Of a stretch of 64,000 nt of DNA, positions 25,823 through 35,333 are shown piece after piece. The notes under the pieces are model-generated. The model was not told the origin of the DNA. It searched no databases and was given only the letters and a program-made list of their open reading frames with translations. The stretch comes from Fasciola hepatica (Eukaryota > Platyhelminthes > Trematoda > Plagiorchiida > Fasciolidae). The position numbers were made by a program, and so were the translations under genes. Each line of letters begins with the position of its first letter. The stretch's first letter is position 1. The stretch spans positions 11,826,001-11,890,000 of the forward strand of contig CANUEZ040000061.1 of assembly GCA_948099385.1 (NCBI GenBank), read 5' to 3'.

Positions 25823-26199
25823 TGTAACAGCCGGTCGTGAAAAATCCCCCTTTTTCCCTCGCGATTCAGTGGTTTTCCCAACATCACTCATTTGCACACA
25901 CTATTGACTTGTCTTTACGAACTGGTTGTTTTTCTGGACCAATTGTTGTTTGTTCGCGCCCAGAGCGCTACTTTGGCACATCCTTGTTCAGGACTTGCGT
26001 GACGCACGTGCTGTTTGCTCACACGCCGCTATTCGGTTTCTCGTTGTTGAGTCCTTGTGATCGCATTATTGAGGTTTGTATATTGTTTATGTCATTGTTT
26101 ATTGTAATAATCTAGTATCGTAGAATATCGCGGATAATCGTCTTTCGATTTCGGGATTCGTTGCGAATTTGGCTGCGCACTGCTCAAACGTTCGTAACA
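25823..26199 (+). repeat. 5' LTR of element A
   Basis: It begins TGTAACAG and ends TCGTAACA, and is 377 bp long. It differs from its partner at 42936-43312 at about 8 positions by eye (about 2 percent). Against the LTRs of element C it differs at roughly 20 positions. It should hold the promoter and polyadenylation signals; I could not place these securely. Confidence 0.93.
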
Positions 26200-26240
26200 A
26201 TACTCAATAGATCAATTTGGAACGAGATAAAACACGCAAA

Positions 26241-28710
26241 ATGCTGAGAAAAGGATCGAAAACATTGGAATCCGGACAGGAAGTAGCACGGCAAGTCTCT
26301 GGGAAGGTTTTGGGTACATATGATTCTTTAGTTAATGCTAGATCGCCTAGTCCTGTCAGTGCTAGTTCATGTGTTAATGAGAGCAATATTGATCGTAAGG
26401 ATGTCGATTTATATAAGCTGAGAATACTAAACCTAGAACAACAGTTACTATCGGCTAGACTAAAGGAACAGGAAGCAGAGAAGTGTACACAGAAACAGCG
26501 AGAGCATGAGACCAGCGACTTCGACACTTCCGATAGATCAGGGTGCAATAAGATAGCGAACCCCATGCCGGTCTCCGACTACAAACCACCATCGATCGAT
26601 CTGCCCAGAGTGGAACTAACGGTTTTCGACGGGCGAGCTAAGCAATACTGCAAGTTCGTCAAGCAGTTCGAGACGTTCGTTGAAAATGAGGTAACCGACC
26701 CTGGGCAAAGGCTTCTCTACCCTACTCACTACTGCCGAGGCCGAGCAAGAGAAGCTATCGACGGATGCACCATGCTCGACCCAGAACAAGGCTACACAAG
26801 GGCAAGGAAGATTCTAAGGGACTTGTTTGGCCAACCTTTCAAAGAACCCCGTAGCCTAATAGAGGGCGTGATGGTAGAGGCAAAGAGAACCAAGGGCGAC
26901 GTCCACACCAAGGCCGACCTGGTGATTAAGATGCAAAACTGCTCAATAGCCCTCGACCATTTAGGTTACAGGGCTGACCTAGATGCATGCACACTTTGGA
27001 AAACATAGTCCGTCACCCCTCTCCCGAACTACAGGGTCGGTGGTCGGAAGAAGCAGAACGGATAAGCCGAAGCGACAGAGAATCCAACTTCGAAGTCCTG
27101 ACCGAATACTTGGACAGGCAAACGAAGATAGCTGACAGCAGATTCGGCCGACTCATCCGGGACAGCAACCAGGCAAACAAGCCCAGTACTAGCCAAGTCC
27201 AAACCCCTGTACGGGAACATCCAAAGAACCAACCTTGGACCAATACACATGTCATTTCACGAGATGCTACTGCGCAACCCAATTACAGATCCTGTGGTGC
27301 TAACCATGGACTACCAGAATGCCCCAAGTTCGGCAACGCCACAATAGACGAACGGTGGGAAATGGCGAGGATGACAGGAGCATGTTTTATCTGTCTGAAC
27401 ACCACGCACCGGGCAGCAGCCTGTAGAACAAGGAATCGATGTGGTTACGAGGGCTGCACGGGCAGACGCCATCGGCTGCTGCATCAGGCGAGAGTTACCA
27501 TATCCGAGGCGAGTACCAAACCCAGCGTTATTTGTTCAACGTCACGATCTGCCAGTAAACCGGTACGTTTAGGCGTAGGAGCCGTGGGAGTAGTGACTCC
27601 GACTGGGATAGTCAAGGCACTGGCTTTCGTTGATAGTGGATCCGACACCACTTTATTGAAAGAGCGGTTTGCCGACAAACACCAACTGGCTAAAGGTGCG
27701 ACGTCGTTGGCAGTGAGCACGGTGGGCGGAACACAGGTAATGACTGCCGGTAGATTAAGGCTGCAACTCATCTCTCTAGACACTAACGAGGAAGTTGAAC
27801 CAACGGAGGCATTCACGTTAGCGGATCTCCCCATGTGAGCACCAAGGTCGGTGAACGCAATCTTGACTCGGTGGCCCCACCTGCAGGATGTAACCGTTGT
27901 AGACTGGGAAGATGATGAGGTGGATCTCCTCATCGGATGCGACGTGCCAGAGGCGCATTGGGTGCTTGACCAAAGAGTGGGCGACCGCCAGGCACCTTAT
28001 GCCGTACGCACGGTTCTGGGATGGATGTTATACGGTCCAGTAGGGGTACGTGGTTCCGTGAATTACTTATCCGCCGAAACGGACCGCATAGAGTATCATC
28101 TGCATTGGCTGTATGAAAAGGAGTTTCATGACATTGGAGACAAAAGACGAACGTTGTCTCAAGAGGATCACTTCGCCCCACAAACGGTGCGGCAAGGCAC
28201 TAGAGGCCTTAAAAATCAGTTCGAGGTTCCCCTCCCATGGCGCACATCGGTCGACCCGTGGACTGACAACAGAAGTTATGTTCTCCAACGATTACTACGA
28301 CTAAAAGAACGCTTCATTCGAGACCAGAATCTGTGGGAACGATACGCGGATTTGATGAAGCGAAACGAGGCCCTCGGTTGCGTTGAAAAGGTGCCTGTTA
28401 GCACCGACAGCAAAAGGGTTATCTGGTATCTGCCTCACCATCCGGTTATCAACCCCAAGAAACCCAACAAACTGCGGGTGGTTTTCGACTGTGCGGCCAA
28501 GTTCCAGGGCAAGTCGTTAAACGATCGCCTCCTACAGGGGCCTGACTGGACCACACCACTGATCGATGTTCTGTGCCGTTTCAGAGTGGGTAAAGTGGCT
28601 TTGTCTGCCGACATTAGGGAAATGTTCCATCAGGTGAAGATTCCGGTAGGAGAACGAGATGCATTGCGTTTCCTGTGGTGGGAAGGGAGTGACCGGGACA
28701 ACGCAGGATG
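26241..28710 (+). pseudogene. Element A pol part 1: Gag, protease, start of reverse transcriptase
   Basis: The start is placed at ATG 26241 because all three elements share a Met-x-Arg-(Lys/Arg)-Gly-Ser-Lys beginning. Gag includes the DUF1759-type block 'LPRVELTVFDGRAKQYCKF'. A deleted base near 26985 shifts the frame. The first zinc knuckle is damaged (Tyr where element C has Cys, 'NYRSCGANHGLPEC'), while the second (CFICLNTTHRAAAC) is kept. The protease motif VDSGSDTTL is present. A TGA at 27836-27838 replaces the Arg codon of element C. The reverse transcriptase N-terminal part follows to a 13-bp deletion near 28707 that ends the frame. Confidence 0.88.
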
Positions 28711-30158
28711 ACCGTCCATACCTTCGGAGCCATATCGTCACCATTTTGCGCGAACTACGCCCTCCGAGAATCAGCGAACAAACATGGCGATCTAGTCCAT
28801 CGGACGGTGGTAGATAGCTTCAACAGAAACTTCTACATCGACGACTACCTTGGGTCATTCGATGATGTGAAATCAGCTCTAGATCAGTTCAGGGGTCTGA
28901 CGAGATTGCTGGAAGAGGGCGGCTTCCATCTAACTAATTGGATGTCGAACGCTTCAGAAGTGCTGAAGGTCATCCCGTATCACGAAAAGGCCGAAAGTGT
29001 AAGAGATCTGGACGGCTCTCCACTTCCTATCGAGCGCACCTTAAGGATACAATGGGACGCGGAAACGGAAGATTTTGTTTTCGAACTAAACGTTCCCGAG
29101 CTGCCAATAACCCGTCGTGGCATACTATCTGCCGTCTCAATTTTGTTCGACCCGCTCGGTTTCGTCTCACCATGGCTGCTACCCGGAAAGATCTTGCTGC
29201 AGCGGCTGTGCCGTAAGAAAGTTGATTGGGACCAGTCACTGGACCGAGGGGACCGGCTGGACTGGGAAGAATTTCTAAACACCTTGAAGAAATTAGGGGA
29301 CATAAGAATCCCACGATGTTTGACTCCTGGCCATACGACACGGACTGGAGAACTACATGCCTTTTCCGATGCATCCGAAGTCGGTTATGGAGCTGTGGTG
29401 TACGGACGATTGTGCACAGGAGATGGACAATATACTACGAGGATCCTGTTCGCTAAAGCCCGCGTTGCTCCACTGAAGTCGGTCTCAATCCCACGCCTCG
29501 AACTCAGCGCAGCCGTGTTGGCAGTCAGGGCGGTGCAAGCTGTGAAGAGATGTTTCGACCTCTACATTTGGTCGGTGAGCTTCTGGAGGGATTTAACGAT
29601 AGTACTTAACTATATCAACAACGTCCGGAGCCGGTTTAGTACTTTCGTTGCTAACTGGCTCACGATTATCCACGATGAATCAGCCACGAACCGGTGGAAT
29701 CATGTCAGGTCTGGCGATAATCCGGCCGACCTGTGCTCCCGAGGTGAGACCAACTTCAGACAACTAGACATGTGGACGAGAGGGCCAAACTTCCTGCAAT
29801 TGCCCAAACAGGACTGGCCCGTGTTCGAATTAAAAACCCCTACGGAAGTAGAACTGGAGATCAAAGGCGTGGTGATGGTGGCCAACGTCGTCGGAGCGAC
29901 ATCCATTCTATCGCGACTGGTCAAATTTTCTTCCTGGATGAAGACGCTTCGTTTGCTAGTTTGGTTAACCAGTTTCAAGAGAAATTTACTAGTCATGAAA
30001 GGGCTACGGCCCTCAGGTCGGATACCGGTCGGCCCGATAGGTCCCGATGAGCTACAAGCGGTAGAATACAACATTTTTAGAATGATACAACGCGAGGCTT
30101 TCACCCGAGAACTCAAGAGGGCGGAAGAAGTGGGGCCGACCAATGAAGACATGCCATC
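28708..30158 (+). pseudogene. Element A pol part 2: reverse transcriptase palm and RNase H
   Basis: After the 13-bp deletion the frame resumes and stays open to the insertion of element B. It carries the catalytic box as YIDD in 'NFYIDDYLGSF' (28831-28842; element C has YVDD). The Pao-type RNase H region includes 'ELHAFSDASEVGYGAVVYG' and 'SVSIPRLELSAAVLA'. Element B then interrupts it after 'EDMPS' of the linker to integrase. Confidence 0.88.
30154..30158. repeat. Target-site duplication of element B, left copy
   Basis: CCATC immediately precedes the LTR at 30159 and recurs at 34262-34266 immediately after the other LTR. Element C preserves the empty site as gccatctccaag. Confidence 0.92.
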
Positions 30159-30517
30159 TGTAACGAACGAATACTGAAAATCCTTCTAAATTTTCAACGT
30201 GCTTTGTGAATTTGACTATATTTAACATTATCTTGAAAAGCTCGCTCATACCCCACACATTTTCACGTTTGTTTATCCATGTGAGACATTTGAATTTGGC
30301 CTTGAACCGTTTCTGACTGTCGTGCTTGAGCCACGGGGCTTTGGACCTTTGGGTTTTACTGTGAAGCCTATTTGGCCGCATACTTGAGGTTCGTATATAT
30401 TTGTATCCTTTGTGCATTTCCATTTAGTACCGTAGAAGCTACGAATCAATCTTGTTCTGGTTTTGGGATTCGTTTGAATTGGCTACGCATTGCTCGATTT
30501 GCGAGACTTGACTTACA
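30159..30517 (+). repeat. 5' LTR of element B
   Basis: TGTAACGA...GACTTACA, 359 bp. It differs from the 3' LTR at 6 positions by eye (about 1.7 percent). The last third contains a block similar to the A/C LTRs (GGGATTCGTTTGAATTGGCT). Confidence 0.93.
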
Positions 30518-30555
30518 GTACTCAAGTAGAACCTGGTCAAGAAAACTCATTGGAA

Positions 30556-33087
30556 ATGCCCAGACGAGGAAGCAAGGACATTTTGAGAAAACAGGAAATA
30601 ACTCGGCAAGTCTCTGGGGATGGTTCGGGTGTTATTGATTGTCTAGATAATACTAAGTTTACTAGCTCTGTCAGTGCCAGGTCATATATCTCTAACCGCG
30701 ATGCGTTTGACGATATTAGTACTTATAGAATGAGAGTAATAGAATTAGAAAACGAGCTGCGGTTAGCCAGAAAGGAAGCAGAGCCCCTTACACAAGGAAC
30801 TGGTCTCAGAGAGCCAGCAAAGAGTCCATGTAGTTCACAATGTCAACGTCGAAAAGGCACTGTGATCGACGAATATAAACCCTTGAGACAGCCTGAAACT
30901 ACCGAGGTTTTGGCTCTTGACCTGCCGAGAGTGGAGCTGTCCCACTTCGACGGGCACCCCGAGCAATACTGTATGTTCATGAGACAATTCGAAAATTTTG
31001 TTGAGTGCAAAGTTGCAGATCCTGGTCAAAGGTTTTTGTATTTATTACATTACTGTCGTGGGAGAGCCAAAAGTGCTATCGAAGGCTGCGCGATGCTTGA
31101 TCCACCGATGGGGTACATCAGGGCGCGCAGAATCCTGAAAGATTTGTTTGGACAACCATTCAAGGTGGCTAGAAGCCTAATTGATAGTGTTTTATTGGAG
31201 GCGAAAAGGACTGAGGGCAAGGCTGAATCACTGTCGAGTTTGGTGATAAAAATGCAGAATTGCAGTATAGCACTGGAGCACTTAGGATACCAGTCTGATC
31301 TGAATGCATTGCACACACAGGAATGCATTGTCCGATGTCTATCTATTGATTTACAGAGCCGATGGGCAGAGGAAGCTGAAAAAATAAATATGCTTGAGCG
31401 GGAATCTACGTTCAACGATTTGACGGAGTTCATAGGTCGTCAATCCCGTATCGCCAACAGTCGATTTGGGCAAATCGTACGCGAAAGTTGCAGACTGGCG
31501 CGAAGGGAACCAACATCTCAAATTGTGGAGAAGGACTGTAACCAAACCCAGTCTTTGGCTAACATGCACATGATAAGTCAAGAACCCGAGAGGTCAGCTG
31601 AATGCAAGCTATGCAACTCCCTGCATCGGTTACTAGATTGTCCGACCTTTCATGGGATGAGTGTACCCGATCGGTGGTGCGCAGTAAAAAGGATTGGCTC
31701 ATGCTTTATGTGTTTGAACAACTCTCATCGAGCCTCTGAATGCAGCTTAAGAGTGAAATGCAACCAAGACGGATGCTTGGGTAATCATCACTCGTTACTG
31801 CATGGCCTTCTCAACAATAGACCTATTCAGCCAGATGAACCCAAAATTGTCTGTTCAACGGGACATGATGATTTCAAACCGGCAAGATTAGGCATCGTAC
31901 CTGTCGGTATTGTGACACCTAAAGGACTGAGGAGGGTCAATGCATTTTTGGACACGGGGTCGGATACCTCGCTGATTACTCGCGAGCTTGTAGAAAGCTG
32001 TGAACTAGTAGGCGAGCCTACCTCGCTCACTATCAGCACGATTGCAGGGGGTCATGTTAGCAATTCTAAGAGGCTGACCCTGCAGTTAACGTCTTTATCT
32101 GATGAGGGGACCGTAGAAATTCCGGAAGCTTTTGCAATAGACAGCTTGCCAATGAGACCAGTCGACTCTGTTAGATCGATCGCCAAGAGATGGTCTCATC
32201 TCAGGGACATAGAGTTCGAAGAAGTTTCTAGCCCCCACGTCGACATACTAATTGGATGCAATGTACCAGAGGCTCACTGGGTGCTTGAACAGAGCATAAG
32301 CAATCGAAAAGAACCATTCGCTACGCGAACGATACTAGGCTGGACACTTCTCGGACCCCTGACGAGCGAACTTCAACAATCGGCATCAATAAATTGCTCA
32401 AATGTTGCTGAGAGGAGTGCCTCTGTAGAACACGATCAGCCTTTCGATATTGAATCCAACGGTCCATCTCAGGAAAGCGAAGTCCACTCGAAGGATCAGT
32501 CGGCGCTTTCGATGGCGAATTCAAAGACGGGACTTCACAGTGGGCAACATGAAGTTGCTATACCCGAGAGACCACCGTCAAGTCACTTATTGAGAAAAGG
32601 AGAAGTTGCCCGGAGGCTTTTGAAATATCTCAAAAAAGGACACCAGCAGGTCACCCAAAGCAGCTTGAAATTTGCCGACCCAGTGACACTGTACGGTACC
32701 TGGGTGGAACTGCATGGACGGCGGCGAAACAAAGTACCCTTTGCCAAAACAAAAATTGCTGAGCTGAAGTCAGTATCCCTAAACGAGCTCAAAACGACTG
32801 CGCTGGTATTGGGTTTTAAGGTAGCACGAATGCTAAAAGAGAACTGCACCACCGCCGAACTGAGCCTTGCCTATTGGACAGATCCTACAGTTGTGTTACA
32901 TTACAGGAAACGGAAGAAACGAAGAACGTGTTCGAGACATCAGAGAGTTAATCCACTCGTAGCAGGAAACAGCGAGGAAAATGTTGATGATTCGAGCTCG
33001 AAACCACATACAAAAGACAAAGTAGCTCGCAGATCGCCTCGCTCCGAGTTACTCAGCACTTTATTGCATTTCATGCCCTACAACTAA
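30556..33087 (+). CDS. Gag-protease-RNase H-like polyprotein of element B (843 aa, uninterrupted)
   Basis: The start is ATG 30556, giving MPRRGSKD, which matches the starts of A and C. Gag holds 'LPRVELSHFDGHPEQYCMF'. Zinc-binding motifs follow: CKLCNSLHRLLDC near residue 350, then 'CFMCLNNSHRASEC', then a C...C...HH...LLH group. The retropepsin motif LDTGSDTSL is at about residue 466. After the protease-linked block ('VPEAHWVLEQS') and about 110 residues of linker, the frame enters an RNase H-like segment (about residue 708, 'TLYGTWVELHGRRRNKVPF', later 'YWTDPTVVLHY') without any reverse transcriptase core. It ends in a basic tail (RKRKKRR at about residue 784). Full BEL polyproteins run to about 1700-1900 aa. 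It is open throughout, although the LTRs have diverged. Confidence 0.88.
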   Translation: MPRRGSKDILRKQEITRQVSGDGSGVIDCLDNTKFTSSVSARSYISNRDAFDDISTYRMRVIELENELRLARKEAEPLTQGTGLREPAKSPCSSQCQRRKGTVIDEYKPLRQPETTEVLALDLPRVELSHFDGHPEQYCMFMRQFENFVECKVADPGQRFLYLLHYCRGRAKSAIEGCAMLDPPMGYIRARRILKDLFGQPFKVARSLIDSVLLEAKRTEGKAESLSSLVIKMQNCSIALEHLGYQSDLNALHTQECIVRCLSIDLQSRWAEEAEKINMLERESTFNDLTEFIGRQSRIANSRFGQIVRESCRLARREPTSQIVEKDCNQTQSLANMHMISQEPERSAECKLCNSLHRLLDCPTFHGMSVPDRWCAVKRIGSCFMCLNNSHRASECSLRVKCNQDGCLGNHHSLLHGLLNNRPIQPDEPKIVCSTGHDDFKPARLGIVPVGIVTPKGLRRVNAFLDTGSDTSLITRELVESCELVGEPTSLTISTIAGGHVSNSKRLTLQLTSLSDEGTVEIPEAFAIDSLPMRPVDSVRSIAKRWSHLRDIEFEEVSSPHVDILIGCNVPEAHWVLEQSISNRKEPFATRTILGWTLLGPLTSELQQSASINCSNVAERSASVEHDQPFDIESNGPSQESEVHSKDQSALSMANSKTGLHSGQHEVAIPERPPSSHLLRKGEVARRLLKYLKKGHQQVTQSSLKFADPVTLYGTWVELHGRRRNKVPFAKTKIAELKSVSLNELKTTALVLGFKVARMLKENCTTAELSLAYWTDPTVVLHYRKRKKRRTCSRHQRVNPLVAGNSEENVDDSSSKPHTKDKVARRSPRSELLSTLLHFMPYN

Positions 33088-33902
33088 TCAACTGGACCCA
33101 TTTTTTCTGAAAGGTTGCAAATGTACTTAGTTCCAGTTTCTATCTAGCGTGCACATAGGCGAAGAGGAGAAATTCACCAGTATTTCACTTGAACAGTTCA
33201 GGTGAGGCATACTAGCTGCGAGCACATTGTGAAACTATTATTATCTTTAAAGAAGAACATTTATTTACATTTTATACAATATTGATTGTCACATATTTTT
33301 TGCACAGAAAAACTTTGAAATACTCTGATAGATGCCAGTATTCGATCAATCTCCGTGTTCATGTGTATTTCGATAATGTCCGCCGTACACTTGTTTTCGA
33401 AATTTATTCATAATCAGAAACCGGTTTTCATTTCTTTCGGAAGATTTGGTGCGTTAATTTTATGTAATTCCACTGGTTCGTGACCTGTCAATTTTACGCG
33501 ATATCTCATTAGGCGTTGCACCTGCGTTCAACTTCTGCGCTCATGCTTGTAAACAAAATTAGTCTAACCAGTTGCTGCAATGGGTTACTGCTTGTGATGC
33601 TTAGACTTATTTCGTGCGGCGAAACACTTCACTCTGCGAAGCCTTCATCTTCATCGTGCGTCTGACTATATGCGCCGGTCTCCTGATGAATATGTCAACC
33701 TCAAGTTGTGCAGCGGGATTTGGAATTGATTCCTTATGGATTGTGCGATGATGACTACGGCAAAAACCTGTTTCACGTTCAGATAACACAGAGAGTTAGT
33801 ATCCACAGACACTAACAATAAGTTAAAGGTAGATAGGGTGAGAATCATGACCCCTTCCTGAACCTTAGACAACCATTTTCGCGGAAGGATTTTGGCCGGC
33901 GG
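33088..33902 (+). other. Element B distal non-coding region with polypurine tract
   Basis: This 815-bp, AT-rich stretch contains no frame above 68 codons and no trace of integrase. It shares nothing obvious with the 3' regions of A and C except the last 22 bases (33881-33902, gcggaaggattttggccggcgg), which match their polypurine tracts. Its origin is unknown. Confidence 0.75.
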
Positions 33903-34261
33903 TGTAACGAGCGAATACTGAAAATCCTTCTAAATGTTCAACGTGCTTTGTGAATTTGACTATATTTAACATTATCTTGGAAAGCTCGCTCATACCCCAC
34001 ACATTTTCACGTTTGTTTATCCATGTGAGACATTTGAATTTGGCCTTGAACCGTTTCTGACTGTCGTGCTTGAGCCACGGGGCTTTGGACCTTTGGGTTT
34101 TACTGTGAAGTCTATTTGGCCGCATACTTGAGGTTCGTATATATTTGTATCCTTTGTGCATTTCAATTTAGTACCGTAGAAGCTACGAATCAATCTTGTT
34201 CTGGTTTTGGGATTCGTTTGAATTGGCTACGCGTTGCTCGATTTGCGAGACTTGACTTACA
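33903..34261 (+). repeat. 3' LTR of element B
   Basis: 359 bp, TGTAACGA to GACTTACA, followed at once by the duplicated CCATC (34262-34266). Confidence 0.93.
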
Positions 34262-34912
34262 CCATCTCCAAGAGGCGAGCTGAAGCGTTTAAACCCCAAA
34301 ATCATCAACGGACTGCTGTGGGTGGACGGTAGGCTGGCCAACGCCCACCCGAACTTCGACACAAAGTATCCTATACTGCTGCCTGCGAGACAACCTGTAG
34401 TAGAGCTAATGATTCAACACGTCCACGTCGCGGAGGGACGTGCTGCGGAAAGTCACGTGACGAGCGTCATCCGAAAGAGCCTTTGGTTGTTGAGAAGACG
34501 AGAGACTGTAAAACGCGTAATCCGATGGTGTGTGCAATGCAGGAGACGCAATGCCACAGCGGGCAAACAACTCATGGCCCCACTACCAGAATGCAGGGTG
34601 ACTACGGGCTGGTGGCCGTTCAGTGAGACCGGGTTGGAGTATTTCGGGCCCTTGTGGATCAAGTGCGGGAAAATATTAGAAAAGCGATATGGATGTATCA
34701 TGACGTGCATGAAGTCACGTGCAGTACACCTAGAAGCCGCACATTCGATGACGACCGATTCGTTTCTACGGGCCTTGCAAAGATTTATCAACCGAAGAGG
34801 CGTACCGGCCGATGTATACTCAGATAATGGGTCGAACTTTGTGGGCGCTCACCGGGAATTGCAGCGTTGGCACAAGAACATAAACAGGGACAAACTGCAG
34901 GATCGAACCGTG
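34262..34912 (+). pseudogene. Element A pol part 3: integrase N-terminal and core, between B and C
   Basis: This is the continuation of element A, opening with the second copy of CCATC. It holds the zinc-binding region, but the His of the conserved HAG is Arg here ('VAEGRAAESHV' against 'VEGHAGESHV' in C); the CVQC pair is kept. The core shows 'TGLEYFGPLW' (catalytic Asp position is Glu, codon 34637-34639) and 'YSDNGSNFVGA' with the second Asp at 34823. It is cut at 34912 by element C. Confidence 0.88.
34908..34912. repeat. Target-site duplication of element C, left copy
   Basis: CCGTG precedes the LTR at 34913 and recurs at 41620-41624. Element C itself preserves the equivalent uninterrupted site at about 39907 (gaaccgtggcctac). 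Confidence 0.92.
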
Positions 34913-35291
34913 TGTAACAGCCGGTCGTGGAAAATTCCCCTTTTTCCCTCGCGATTCAGTGTTTTTTCCCAACATCACTCATTTCCATACACTATTGACT
35001 TGTCTTTACGAACTGGTTGTTTTTCTGGACCAATTGTTGTTTGTTCGCACCCAGAGCGCTATTTTGGCACATCCTTGTTCAGGACCTGCGTGACGCACGT
35101 GCTGTCTGCTCACACGCTGCTATTCGGTTTCTCGTTGTTGAGACTTTGTGATCGTATTATTGAGGTTTGTATATTGTTTACGTCATTGTTTATTTTAATA
35201 ATCTAGTATCGTAGAATTATCACGGATAATCGCCTTCTGATTTCGGGATCCGTTGCGAATTTGGCTACGCACTGCTCAAACGTTCGTAACA
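34913..35291 (+). repeat. 5' LTR of element C
   Basis: 379 bp, TGTAACAG to CGTAACA. It differs from 41241-41619 at about 4 positions (about 1.1 percent). Confidence 0.93.
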
Positions 35292-35333
35292 ATACTCAGT
35301 AGATCTATTTGGAACGAGGAAAATTCACGCAAA

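Larger units (their letters stand above)
30159..34261 (+). mobile_element. Non-autonomous BEL/Pao element B, inserted in A
   Basis: The element is 4103 bp with 359-bp LTRs and a 5-bp duplication (CCATC). The internal region carries one open frame (30556-33087) for Gag, protease and a short RNase H-like remnant, then about 815 bp without coding traces. Reverse transcriptase core and integrase are absent. Movement would require enzymes from a related full-length element. Its Gag and protease are clearly homologous to those of A and C but distant, so it is a sister family. Confidence 0.92.

Noticed and set aside
27484..27933. 149-codon antisense frame in the BEL protease region (also 36578-37027)
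   Set aside because: A shadow of the sense coding frame, preserved because the two copies are closely related.
30518..34261. Element B as an endogenous retrovirus with an envelope gene
   Set aside because: The distal region has no frame above 68 codons, no signal peptide and no membrane segment; the protein is Gag-protease-RNase H-like only.
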